Notes under the pieces: generated by a model
The model's input: only the letters and a program-made list of their open reading frames with translations
Told to the model about the DNA's origin: nothing
Database searches by the model: none
Part shown: positions 1 to 7,294 of the stretch, in pieces
Position numbering within the stretch: the first letter of the stretch is position 1
Layout: each line of letters opens with the position of its first letter
Source: JAGLHV01 sp023143305 [NCBI: Clostridia bacterium]
GTDB lineage: Bacteria > CBDUZB01 > JAGLHV01
DNA: 16,299 nt
Direction of reading: 5' to 3'
Assembly (NCBI GenBank): GCA_030637025.1
Contig: DAOVVV010000044.1
Coordinates: 1 to 16,299, forward strand
Program-made: the position numbers and the translations under genes

Positions 1-1127
1 AATTCTCTGGAAATAGACACATCAATATCCGGGGTAATCCCTATATCATGAATACATCTGCCTTTAGGCGTATAATATTTAGCAGTGGTCAACCTTAATG
101 CAGAACCATCGGAAAGAGGAATAACTGTCTGTACCGATCCTTTACCAAAAGTTTGTGCTCCTAAAATAACGCCTCTCTTCCAATCCTGAATTGCCCCGGC
201 AACAATCTCCGAAGCAGAAGCCGAACCTTTATTTACTAAAACAACCATCGGGTAAAAAGAATTTTTCTTTTTCTTATCGGCAAAAAATTTCAGTTCCTGA
301 TTATTATCCCTGCCTTCTGTATAAACAATTAACTTTTCCTGGCCAATAAATCTCTTAACCACATCTACCGATATAGTTAAAAGTCCTCCCGGATTATTGC
401 GTAAATCCAGAATAAAATTTTTCATTCCTTTTTTCTCTAAAGCGGATAAAGCTTTATCAAAATCTTCCAAAGCATTTTCAGTAAAATCCAGCAAATGAAT
501 ATAACCGATAGAATGATCCAACATTCTCCAGCGAACACTTTTAATTTTAATAATGTCCCTGATAATAGTAAATTCTATCGGTTCTTTTTCACCCTCCCGG
601 AAAATAGTAATAGTTATTTTTGTCCCTTTAGGTCCTCTTAGTTTTTTTACTGCTTCCATAAGAGTAATGTCTTTAATATCTTCTTCTCCTACTTTTATTA
701 TTTTATCCCCGGGAAGAATGCCTTGACGATAAGCAGGCGTTCCGGGCAGAGGAGTAATTACCGTAAGATAATTATCTCTTATGGCAATACGTATCCCCAA
801 TCCGCCAAATTCTCCCTTAGTTTCTACTTTCATTTCTTTATACTCATCAGGGTCCATAAACTGAGAAAAACAATCCAGAGTTCTTACCATTCCACTAACC
901 GCGCCATAAATCAATTCTTTAATATCGACTTTTTCTACATATTTATCCTGAACTAAAGATAATACCTCTGAAAATAACCTTATGTGATTATAAAATTGAT
1001 TATCTACTGCATGAGCCGAAGGAGAAAAAACAATCTTCCCCATACTTACGAAAATAATAAGAAATAGAATCATTCCTATTCCTAAACCTAAAAAAATCTT
1101 TCCTGTGTTACTTTTTTTATTAGACAT
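1..1127 (-). CDS. ctpA: C-terminal processing peptidase CtpA (S41 family), 3' end outside window
   Basis: Serine protease of the Prc/Ctp family, acting at the outer face of the inner membrane to trim or degrade envelope proteins. The ATG at 1127 is preceded by a purine-rich AGGAAGGG. The 375 residues visible hold an N-terminal membrane or signal segment (about 10-32), a PDZ domain (about 100-185, with the GLGI loop at 109-112) and the S41 catalytic core. The catalytic serine is Ser304 in GSASASE and the general-base lysine is Lys329 in FGKGSVQ. Their 25-residue spacing is the one seen in D1-processing and Prc proteases, and NNPGG (244-248) is also present. The frame is open to base 1, so the C-terminus lies outside. 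It starts 59 bp after the EnvC-like gene and is probably its co-transcribed last or later member. Such proteases in other bacteria control peptidoglycan hydrolases, which fits the neighbours; that link is inference here. Confidence 0.95.
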   Translation of the reverse strand, partial: MSNKKSNTGKIFLGLGIGMILFLIIFVSMGKIVFSPSAHAVDNQFYNHIRLFSEVLSLVQDKYVEKVDIKELIYGAVSGMVRTLDCFSQFMDPDEYKEMKVETKGEFGGLGIRIAIRDNYLTVITPLPGTPAYRQGILPGDKIIKVGEEDIKDITLMEAVKKLRGPKGTKITITIFREGEKEPIEFTIIRDIIKIKSVRWRMLDHSIGYIHLLDFTENALEDFDKALSALEKKGMKNFILDLRNNPGGLLTISVDVVKRFIGQEKLIVYTEGRDNNQELKFFADKKKKNSFYPMVVLVNKGSASASEIVAGAIQDWKRGVILGAQTFGKGSVQTVIPLSDGSALRLTTAKYYTPKGRCIHDIGITPDIDVSISRE

Positions 1128-1186
1128 TTCTTTCCCTTCCTTTATTAATAAATTTTTAAATTCCTTTATAACTATTTTTTTTTAGT

Positions 1187-2419
1187 TTAATTCTTTTTTC
1201 TAAGCCAATTCAACGGATTTTGCGGTTTCCCGTTTTTCCTAACCTCAAAATAAAGAGAACTACCCAGCCTTACTTCCCCTACTACCTCTCCTTCTTTTAC
1301 TGTTTTCCCGATAGAAACCTTAAGTTTGGATAAATGCCCGTAAATCGTATAAAATCCACCTCCATGATCAATAATAATCATTTTACCGTACATCTGAAAA
1401 ATATCGGCAAACATTACTTTCCCATGAGCTATATTATTTACTTCTTTAAACACTCCGGACTTAATTTTGATGCCGTTATTTATTACATAAGTATCTAACT
1501 GAGAATGTTTACGCTTTCCAAAAAAAGACACCACTCTCCCTGCTATTGGCCAGGATAATGAACCTTTTCTTTGAATGACAAGTAATCCTTTTTCTTTTTC
1601 TCCTTCTAAAAATCTTGTTTGTTTATCTAAAATATTAACCAGTTTTTGTAATGCTTTTGCACTTTGTTCTAATTTTTTAATTTCTTTTTCATAAGCTGCT
1701 TTTTTATTGCGCAGTTTTTTTCTTAAAACAACTTTCTTTTTTTTATTATCTAAAAAAACAATTTCTTTTTGTTTAGTTTCCTTTCTGATTTTTTCCGAAA
1801 GCATCTTCTCAGCCATTAAATCTTTTTTTAACTTTTCAATTAATTGTTCACTTTTTTTTGCTTCCTGAAAAGTATTCAGCCTTTTCCTGGTTATTGCTTT
1901 TAAAAACTCGTATTTTTTTATAAGATCGGCAATGGGTTTTGATGAAATCAATCCTTTTGCCCAAAAATCATATTCGGAAATATCCCATAATCTTTCAACA
2001 TAAATAAAATATAACTCTTTTTTTAAAATCTCTAAATGATTAACTCTCTCTTTTTGCACAATTTTTAATTCTTTATTAATCATTTCTATTTTGTCTTTAG
2101 TCATTAAAAGATGTTCTTTAAAATAAATTAATTCTTTTTCTATTTTAGACAACTTACCATTTAAGGATTTAATTTCCCCTGCTATGTTTTGTTCTTTTTT
2201 TTCAACTTTGGTTTTATCTCTTTTTTTTTGCTGAATTTTATTTTGAATATCATCAATGTTTTTTTTACTATCTTCTATTTCATTTTTAACTTTATCCAGT
2301 TTTTTATCATAGTTTATTTCACTATAAAGTACGGTAGAAAAAAAGAAGATACACCCCAGACCAAACAAAATCAATAGTCTTCCATTCTTTTTTACTTTGG
2401 TAAAAAACTTAATTTCCAC
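1187..2419 (-). CDS. envC: EnvC-like murein hydrolase activator (coiled coil + degenerate LytM/M23 domain)
   Basis: Likely periplasmic partner of FtsEX that switches on cell-wall amidases during septation. A signal or anchor segment (about 13-33) is followed by a long Lys/Glu-rich coiled coil (about 36-285) and a C-terminal LytM/M23 domain (about 288-405). The zinc ligands of active M23 peptidases are mostly lost: the H-x-G-x-D type motif reads NNGIKI (314-319), and the HxH of LHFE reads SLYFE (388-392). Only the histidine of YGHL (His362) remains. That pattern is known in EnvC and NlpD, which activate amidases instead of cutting peptidoglycan. The start is GTG at 2417-2419; no in-frame ATG precedes the signal segment and the ribosome site is weak. 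It lies 51 bp after ftsX in the same direction, the expected partner position. PcsB-like function is an alternative, but PcsB carries a CHAP domain, which is absent here. Confidence 0.87.
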   Translation of the reverse strand: MEIKFFTKVKKNGRLLILFGLGCIFFFSTVLYSEINYDKKLDKVKNEIEDSKKNIDDIQNKIQQKKRDKTKVEKKEQNIAGEIKSLNGKLSKIEKELIYFKEHLLMTKDKIEMINKELKIVQKERVNHLEILKKELYFIYVERLWDISEYDFWAKGLISSKPIADLIKKYEFLKAITRKRLNTFQEAKKSEQLIEKLKKDLMAEKMLSEKIRKETKQKEIVFLDNKKKKVVLRKKLRNKKAAYEKEIKKLEQSAKALQKLVNILDKQTRFLEGEKEKGLLVIQRKGSLSWPIAGRVVSFFGKRKHSQLDTYVINNGIKIKSGVFKEVNNIAHGKVMFADIFQMYGKMIIIDHGGGFYTIYGHLSKLKVSIGKTVKEGEVVGEVRLGSSLYFEVRKNGKPQNPLNWLRKKN

Positions 2420-2471
2420 TCAAGAATACCTTTTAAAAAATAAATTTAATATTTTAAATTCCAACCTTAGC

Positions 2472-3320
2472 TTATATTTCAATATATTTTTGTATAGAAA
2501 TAAAACTGCCGACAAACCCTACCAATATCCCCGCTGCTCCCAAAGCTGCTATTATAAACCATGGCAAAAAAAGAATCCCCTCAAACCTTAAAATCAATAA
2601 ATAATAACTACCCCCCAGAAATCCCAATCCGAGCCCCCCCCCTAATAATCCCGCAATTAATCCCTCCAACAAAAAAGGCATACGGATAAAACCGGCTGTT
2701 GCTCCCACCAACTGCATTATTCTAATCTCATCCTCTCTCAACGAAACAACTAAATGAATGGTATAATAAACCATAGATAAACTAATCAGTCCTAATATAA
2801 TACCCAACCCTATCCCAATGGATTTTATAAAAAAGATAATTTTATTTAAATTTTTCACCTCTTCCTGTCCATATCTTACCTCTTTTATCCCCTCAAAAAA
2901 CCCAATTCGCTTTGCTATATTATTTAATTGCTCCATGTTTTTATCAATGAGTTTTATATTAAAAGAAGCGGGTAAAGGGTTTTCTCCTATCATTTTTATG
3001 TAATGAGCAATTTCCGGGTCCTTACCTAAATCACTTAATGCCTCTTCTTTAGAAGTATAGGTTATATCTTCGATATTGCCCATATTAAATATTTTTTTTC
3101 GTATAGAGCTAATTTCTTCTATGGTTAAATCATCATCCAGAAAGACAACAACCCCTACCTTTTCTTTTAAATCATTTATTACTTTATTTAAATTAGTCCC
3201 GATTAAGAAAAAAACGCCCATGATTAAAATAGAAATACTTAACGACCATATAGCACTTAAATTAGCTAATTTTTTCCGTGAAAAATTGTTTTTTGCTTCC
3301 CTCATAGCATGCTGTATCAT
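2472..3320 (-). CDS. ftsX: Cell division protein FtsX (ABC-type permease subunit)
   Basis: Inner-membrane half of the FtsEX complex, which passes ATP-driven movement from the divisome to periplasmic hydrolase activators. The 282 residues show the family layout: a short cytoplasmic N-terminus, TM1 (about 22-42), an extracytoplasmic domain (about 43-160), then TM2 (about 162-187), TM3 (about 211-240) and TM4 (about 253-275). The segment before TM3 has the diagnostic LREDEIRIMQLVGAT (194-208), the FtsX coupling region to FtsE. The ATG overlaps the ftsE stop by one base (TAATG), so the two are translationally coupled. The EnvC-like gene follows directly, completing an FtsE-FtsX-activator trio. 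Confidence 0.95.
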   Translation of the reverse strand: MIQHAMREAKNNFSRKKLANLSAIWSLSISILIMGVFFLIGTNLNKVINDLKEKVGVVVFLDDDLTIEEISSIRKKIFNMGNIEDITYTSKEEALSDLGKDPEIAHYIKMIGENPLPASFNIKLIDKNMEQLNNIAKRIGFFEGIKEVRYGQEEVKNLNKIIFFIKSIGIGLGIILGLISLSMVYYTIHLVVSLREDEIRIMQLVGATAGFIRMPFLLEGLIAGLLGGGLGLGFLGGSYYLLILRFEGILFLPWFIIAALGAAGILVGFVGSFISIQKYIEI

Positions 3321-3997
3321 TATTCTTTAGCCTTTCCTCCTACTAATTTTAATAACCGATGAGAAATATCATTAAACTCTATTCTCGGATTATTAGTAGC
3401 CATAATAACAGTAACACCTTCTTGATTACTTTTTTTTAAAATCTGGATAAGTTCATCTTGTGTCTGCATATCTAAATTAGCTAACGGCTCATCGGCTAAA
3501 ATAATTTCAGGATTGTTTACCAATGCCCGGGAAATACATAATTTCTGTCTTTCTCCATGGGATAACTGATAAGGGTATAAATTCTTTTTTCTGATTAAAT
3601 CCACTTTGTTAAGTATTCTGCAAACTTTGTCAAAAATTACTTCTTTTGGTAAATCAATAGCAGAAAGGACAAAAGCAATATTTTCAAAAGCAGTTTTTTT
3701 ATATAACAATTTAAAATCCTGAAAAATCATTCCTACCTTTCGGCGCAAATAAGGAATATGTCTTTTTTTCATTTCACTCAAATCCTGTTCACCCCAAAAT
3801 ACTTTTCCTGCTGAAGCATATTCCTGGCAGGTAATCATTTTTAAAAAAGTAGTTTTTCCTGATCCGTTAGGACCGAATAACACAAAAAATTCCCCTTTTT
3901 TTATTTCTATATTAATATCTACCAATGCACTAATCTGCTCTTCCATATCACTGGTTTTCGCAGAATAATATTTACAAACATGTTCAAATCGAATCAT
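3320..3997 (-). CDS. ftsE: Cell division ATP-binding protein FtsE
   Basis: Cytoplasmic ATPase of FtsEX. The 225 residues are normal length. Walker A is GPNGSGKTT (42-50), the Q-loop is FQDF (92-95), Walker B is IILADE (165-170) and the D-loop ANLD (173-176). Two consensus positions deviate: the ABC signature reads LSHGE (145-149) instead of LSGGE, and the switch histidine of the usual MATHD reads MATNN, placing Asn at 202. The codon there is clearly AAT. The rest of the nucleotide-binding site is intact, so the protein should bind ATP; a slower or differently regulated hydrolysis is inference. Start is ATG with AAGGA upstream; 18 bp separate it from mtnP, and it overlaps ftsX. Confidence 0.94.
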   Translation of the reverse strand: MIRFEHVCKYYSAKTSDMEEQISALVDINIEIKKGEFFVLFGPNGSGKTTFLKMITCQEYASAGKVFWGEQDLSEMKKRHIPYLRRKVGMIFQDFKLLYKKTAFENIAFVLSAIDLPKEVIFDKVCRILNKVDLIRKKNLYPYQLSHGERQKLCISRALVNNPEIILADEPLANLDMQTQDELIQILKKSNQEGVTVIMATNNPRIEFNDISHRLLKLVGGKAKE

Positions 3998-4015
3998 CTT
4001 TTTTCCTTTTTAAGT

Positions 4016-4876
4016 CTATCCAATATATTTCCCAACCAATAATTTTAATTTTTTAGCTGCTTCCCGGTCAATAGAATCTTTTGCTGTTTGAATCGCTCCG
4101 GCTAAAACCGTAGCACATTCACATTTTCGTTCTCTTTGAAGATGAGGAATAACCGTTTTAATTAATCCTTTTACCTTTTCCACATTTACTTTAACATTAC
4201 CTAAAACCCTCTCTACAGTCACTTCTTCCCCTTCTTTCCAGACATCATAATCTGTAACCAGGGCAATGGTAGCATAACATATTTCTGCTTCTCTGGCTAA
4301 TTTAGCCTCGGGAATATTGGTCATACCAATAATAGAAAAACCCAATTGGCGGTATACCTTTGACTCGGCACGCGTAGAAAACTGCGGCCCTTCAATACAA
4401 ACATAAGTACCTCCGTATTTTACGGAAAGCTGTTTTTCTTTTGCGACATTATAAAGAATACGGGACAAATCCACACAGTAGGGATTAGCAAAAGGTACAT
4501 GTGCCACTATTCCTTCACTAAAAAATGTCGAAACCCTATTCCGGGTACGATCAAATAACTGGTCCGGAATAACAAAATCCCGTGGTTTAATTTCTTCTTT
4601 TAAACTTCCCACCGCAGAAACGGAAATAATTTGTTCCACTCCTAAACTTTTTAAAGCATAGATGTTTGCCCTAACATTAATTTGGGTGGGTGAAATTCTG
4701 TGCCCTTCTCCATGCCGGGGAAGAAAAGCAACCGGAATATTTTCCACCATTCCGACAGTTAAAAAATCAGAAGGAGCACCAAAAGGTGTTTTTACCTCTA
4801 CTTTACGAACATCCTTAATACCCGGTATCTGATCAACCCCACTGCCCCCTATTATTCCTATCTTTATCTTTTCCAT
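4016..4876 (-). CDS. mtnP: S-methyl-5'-thioadenosine phosphorylase
   Basis: Cleaves methylthioadenosine with phosphate to adenine and methylthioribose-1-phosphate, the salvage step for the by-product of polyamine synthesis. The 286 residues carry the PNP/MTAP family-2 landmarks: the phosphate-binding GGSG (10-13), PRHGEGHRISP (53-63), SAVGSL (87-92), IEGPQFSTRAES (161-172), GMTN (184-187) and TDYDVW (208-213). The aspartates in the last motif favour an adenine-containing purine and separate MTAP from guanosine/inosine phosphorylases. Start is ATG with TAAGGAG upstream. It sits between the PASTA gene and ftsE, with only 18 bp to ftsE, so it probably shares the transcript. No functional tie to division is evident. 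A broader adenosine or inosine phosphorylase is the alternative. Confidence 0.92.
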   Translation of the reverse strand: MEKIKIGIIGGSGVDQIPGIKDVRKVEVKTPFGAPSDFLTVGMVENIPVAFLPRHGEGHRISPTQINVRANIYALKSLGVEQIISVSAVGSLKEEIKPRDFVIPDQLFDRTRNRVSTFFSEGIVAHVPFANPYCVDLSRILYNVAKEKQLSVKYGGTYVCIEGPQFSTRAESKVYRQLGFSIIGMTNIPEAKLAREAEICYATIALVTDYDVWKEGEEVTVERVLGNVKVNVEKVKGLIKTVIPHLQRERKCECATVLAGAIQTAKDSIDREAAKKLKLLVGKYIG

Positions 4877-4908
4877 AATTTAAAGCTCCTTATCCTTTAG
4901 TTATTTGT

Positions 4909-5006
4909 TAGACTTCTGCAAAATAGCCTTTTTACCTTTATTGCCTGCCCGCCAGTTCTTAAGGAGGGTCATTCCTGCGAAAGCAGGAATCTATCGGTAT
5001 TTAAAA
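4909..5006 (-). repeat. MITE/REPIN-like element, copy 1 (truncated, inverted)
   Basis: Begins TAGACTTCTGCAAAATAGCC and continues through a GCCCGCC/CTTAAGG block to the hairpin ATTCCTGC-GAAA-GCAGGAAT (4971-4990, 8 bp with a GNRA-type loop). It matches the reverse complement of the right half of copy 3 and fades out near 5006. The second hairpin and the second terminal repeat are missing. It lies 14 bp past the stop codon of the PASTA gene, within the untranslated space before mtnP. No U-run follows on either strand, so a terminator role is unproven. Confidence 0.85.
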
Positions 5007-5020
5007 CACCTTTTATACTT

Positions 5021-5746
5021 CTATTCCGTTGCCTCAGAATTTATAGTAATATCTACAGAACCCTTTCTATCGATTTTTGCTCCTGGTCTAGGATATTGTC
5101 TGAGAATAATATCAAAAGCTCTTTCCTCATCACACGCGTGCTTTATTTCTCCTATTTTTAATTTTTTTCTTCTTAAAATAGCTTGAACAGTAGTAAGTTT
5201 CTTTCCTAAAAGATTGGGCACTGTAACCTTCCCACTGCCTTTGCTGATTAAAAGAGTAACTCTTTCTCCTTTTTTTACTTTTGAATTATAAGCGGGTTTG
5301 GTAGAAACAATTTTTCCTGCAGAAATACTCTCCGAGTAAACTTCTTCCTGCTCACCTAATTTCAATCCCAATTGTTCCAGCTTATCTTTTACTTCTTCTA
5401 ATAAAAGACCTGAAAAATCAGGAAGTTCAATCTTTCCTTTACTAATAAAAACTTTTATCCGAAATCCACTATCGACTATTGCTCCTCCTGCGGGAATCTG
5501 ATCAGCAATCTTCCCTTCCTCAACAAGAGTACTTTCTTTTTCTCCCTCCAGAGAAAGAACTAAATTTTTACTTTCCAAAATCGATCGCGACTGTTCCAGA
5601 GAGGTCCCTATTAAATTGGGCACTTCTACATCCTTCATTCGTTCTAATACCGGATTTAAATGAAAAAAAGAAATTATGTAGACAGTAATAGAAACAATTA
5701 ATGAAATCAAAACATATCCAAAAAATTTATTCGTTCCATTAGACAT
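5021..5746 (-). CDS. Membrane-anchored PASTA-domain protein (three PASTA repeats, no kinase)
   Basis: PASTA domains bind muropeptides or beta-lactam-like ligands in Ser/Thr kinases and penicillin-binding proteins. This protein has a short cytoplasmic N-terminus, one TM helix (about 8-30) and three PASTA repeats facing the envelope: about 39-103 (starts VEVPNLIG), 105-170 (IELPDFSG) and 173-238 (VTVPNLLG). There is no kinase or transpeptidase domain and no partial one next door, so it looks like a free-standing sensor or scaffold. The ATG at 5744-5746 is chosen with AAGGAG about 10 bases upstream; an in-frame TTG at 5750-5752 is possible but only 4 bases from the same site. It is the first gene of the leftward cluster and is bracketed by repeat copies 1 and 2. 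Confidence 0.88.
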   Translation of the reverse strand: MSNGTNKFFGYVLISLIVSITVYIISFFHLNPVLERMKDVEVPNLIGTSLEQSRSILESKNLVLSLEGEKESTLVEEGKIADQIPAGGAIVDSGFRIKVFISKGKIELPDFSGLLLEEVKDKLEQLGLKLGEQEEVYSESISAGKIVSTKPAYNSKVKKGERVTLLISKGSGKVTVPNLLGKKLTTVQAILRRKKLKIGEIKHACDEERAFDIILRQYPRPGAKIDRKGSVDITINSEATE

Positions 5747-5778
5747 ATTCAATCTTCTCCTTTTTTAATTTTTTGATA

Positions 5779-5960
5779 AGAGTTCTGCAAAATACAATAT
5801 TCTACCTGCCTGTCCGCCAATCTTTAAGGCGAGTCTGCCAGTCCTTAAGGCGGGTCATTCCGCACTCGATGCGGAATCTACAATGTTTTTAAATATCAAT
5901 AGATTCCTGCTTTCGCAGGAATGACAATAAAGGTAAAAAAGGCTATTTTGCAAAAGTCTA
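5779..5960. repeat. MITE/REPIN-like element, copy 2
   Basis: Terminal repeats: AGAGTTCTGCAAAATA at the left and, on the other strand at the right end, AGACTTTTGCAAAATA. Inside are two perfect hairpins, ATTCCGCA-CTCGA-TGCGGAAT (5857-5877) and ATTCCTGC-TTTC-GCAGGAAT (5903-5922), and two GGCG/CTTAAGG blocks near the left end. In copy 3 that block lies beside the right hairpin, so the modules are shuffled between copies. The flanks AATTTTTTGAT (5767-5777) and AAATTTTCGAT (5960-5970) are similar but not identical. The element lies in the presumed leader of the leftward operon. Confidence 0.88.
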
Positions 5961-6276
5961 AATTTTCGATCCGTTCCTTCAACTAAAAATTTCACCAATA
6001 AAACTACCTATCTATACGAAAATGAACTATTATTTCAATTAATAACAAAATGATTATACAAAAAATTTAAAAACTATTCCACTATTTTTTTTACATATCC
6101 GGACTGCCGTAAAATCCAGGTTAATAATTTCTTTAAATTATTATTTTATGACAAAAAAATTTCTTTACAAAAAAACACAAAAAATAGTATCATTAAACTA
6201 TTATTAATAAAATGGTAATCTTTCATTACTACAATCAGGATTAATAATAAACTCTTTAATAATTTCACTATCTAAA
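5961..6276. other. AT-rich divergent intergenic region
   Basis: Separates the leftward PASTA-mtnP-ftsEX cluster from the rightward rhomboid gene, so it should hold both promoters. A perfect 9-bp AT-only inverted repeat, TAATAATTT-CTTT-AAATTATTA, spans 6122-6143. The word AACTATT occurs at 6025, 6072 and 6196, with an inverted near-copy at 6183. No convincing rhomboid promoter could be assigned; TTTACA at 6164 has only a poor -10 (TAGTAT) at 15-bp spacing. No coding signal was seen. Confidence 0.6.
6011..6038 (-). promoter_or_regulatory. Candidate sigma70-type promoter for the leftward operon
   Basis: On the minus strand TTGAAA (6033-6038) and TATAGA (6011-6016) are separated by 16 bp, facing the PASTA gene. 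The transcript would read through repeat copy 2 before the start codon. In such AT-rich sequence the match could be chance. A TATAAT also exists on this strand (6053-6058) but has only a weak -35. Confidence 0.35.
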
Positions 6277-6948
6277 ATGATTCCTTTTAAAGACAATATA
6301 CCATCTAAAACTTTTCCTTTTGTCAATATCAGCTTAATTTTAATTAATTTAGCTGTTTTCGGCTATGAGCTTTCTTTAGCCTCTGCCGGAACACTGGACG
6401 TTTTTTTCACCCAATGGTCTTTGGTTCCCCTTCATTTTATAGCTCATCCGTTAAAAAACGCCGACAATCTCCTCTTAAGTATGTTTTTTCACGGTGGATG
6501 GATACATCTTATAGCAAATATGTTTTACTTAGCTATCTTCGGAGATAATGTAGAAGACCGGATGGGACACTTCAGATATATAATCTTTTACCTCCTCTGT
6601 GGAATAACATCTTTTATCTTTCAAATTCTAAATACCCCTCTTTCTCAAATTCCTTTAATCGGAGCAAGCGGAGCTATTGCCGGCATTTTAGGCGCTTATT
6701 TCATTCTTTATCCCTGGGCAAAAATCCATACTTTAATTTTTATATTTTCCTTTGAAATACCGGCATTTTTATTTTTGGGCGGCTGGTTTTTTATCCAGAT
6801 GTTAAATAGTTTTTTTTCCATCACTTCAGCCCCCATTAAAGGATGTACCGGGGGAATAGCCTGGTGGGCACATATCGGAGGTTTTATCTCAGGAATAATA
6901 TTAATCTTTTTTTTCAAAAAGAAAAAATATTATCGTGCTCTTTATTAA
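6277..6948 (+). CDS. Rhomboid-family intramembrane serine protease (GlpG type)
   Basis: Polytopic membrane protease that cleaves substrates within or beside their transmembrane helices. The 223 residues open with the typical MIPFKDNIPS and then form about six hydrophobic helices. The catalytic dyad is visible: Ser131 in GASGAI and His199 in WWAHIGG. The family motif HGGWIHLIANM (72-82), with the oxyanion-region His77 and Asn81, is also present, followed by the GD-VEDR loop. The C-terminus is a basic tail (FFFKKKKYYR). No clear ribosome site precedes the ATG, but the N-terminus matches the family. The gene stands alone between two non-coding stretches. The substrate cannot be inferred. Confidence 0.93.
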   Translation: MIPFKDNIPSKTFPFVNISLILINLAVFGYELSLASAGTLDVFFTQWSLVPLHFIAHPLKNADNLLLSMFFHGGWIHLIANMFYLAIFGDNVEDRMGHFRYIIFYLLCGITSFIFQILNTPLSQIPLIGASGAIAGILGAYFILYPWAKIHTLIFIFSFEIPAFLFLGGWFFIQMLNSFFSITSAPIKGCTGGIAWWAHIGGFISGIILIFFFKKKKYYRALY

Positions 6949-7007
6949 AAAAATTTATTTTTGAATCTTTTCTGAATTTTTTTAATCTAAAAATCAACAC
7001 TCTTTCC

Positions 7008-7023
7008 CCCTTTTGAAAAAGGG
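7008..7023. terminator. Short perfect hairpin downstream of the rhomboid gene
   Basis: CCCTTTT-GA-AAAAGGG, 60 bp past the rhomboid stop codon. The drawn loop is too tight, so the real stem is 5-6 bp. No U-run follows on the plus strand. It could act as a weak or factor-assisted terminator, or be an unrelated repeat. Confidence 0.25.
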
Positions 7024-7043
7024 AGTTACAGTGTAAACCATAT

Positions 7044-7086
7044 ATCCGGTTTATTTTGTAAACTATGTTACCAGTTTGTACCGGAT
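7044..7086. repeat. Compound stem-loop upstream of clpB
   Basis: The outer stem ATCCGGT (7044-7050) pairs with ACCGGAT (7080-7086). An inner stem AAACT (7060-7064) pairs with AGTTT (7073-7077). It lies in the 376-bp gap before clpB, upstream of repeat copy 3. It is not a CIRCE element (no TTAGCACTC half-sites). It may be a regulatory structure or a remnant of another repeat. Confidence 0.45.
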
Positions 7087-7137
7087 TTATTCAGTATCTT
7101 AAAACAAAAAATTGCGAATAGCAAATAGTTCATAATT

Positions 7138-7294
7138 ATAGACTTCTGCAAAATAACACATTCTGTCATTCCGCACTTGATGCGGAATCTATAATATTCT
7201 TAAATATCAATAGATTCCTGCTTTCGCAGGAATGACCCGCCTTAAGGACTGGCGGACAGGCAATAAAGGTAAAAAGGCTATTTTGCAAAACTCT
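7138..7294. repeat. MITE/REPIN-like element, copy 3, with 12-bp flanking direct repeat
   Basis: The left end reads ATAGACTTCTGCAAAATA and the right end, on the other strand, AGAGTTTTGCAAAATA. Inside are ATTCCGCA-CTTGA-TGCGGAAT (7168-7188), ATTCCTGC-TTTC-GCAGGAAT (7214-7233) and a CCGCC/GGCGG pair. The element is bordered by TAGTTCATAATT on both sides (7126-7137 and 7295-7306), the form of a target-site duplication. No ORF is inside, so any mobility would need a transposase acting in trans. It sits immediately upstream of the clpB ribosome-binding site. Confidence 0.9.

Noticed and set aside
723-956. Plus-strand frame of 77 codons
   Set aside because: Lies entirely opposite ctpA, whose minus-strand product has a clear PDZ and S41 core there.
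4905-5186. Plus-strand frame of 93 codons through repeat copy 1
   Set aside because: It spans repeat copy 1 and the antisense of the PASTA C-terminus; the Pro/Ala-rich segment comes from the hairpin sequence.
4909-7294. Repeat copies considered as a CRISPR array
   Set aside because: Copies are more than 700 bp apart, about 100-180 bp long, palindromic and partly inverted; there is no regular repeat-spacer pattern and no cas gene.
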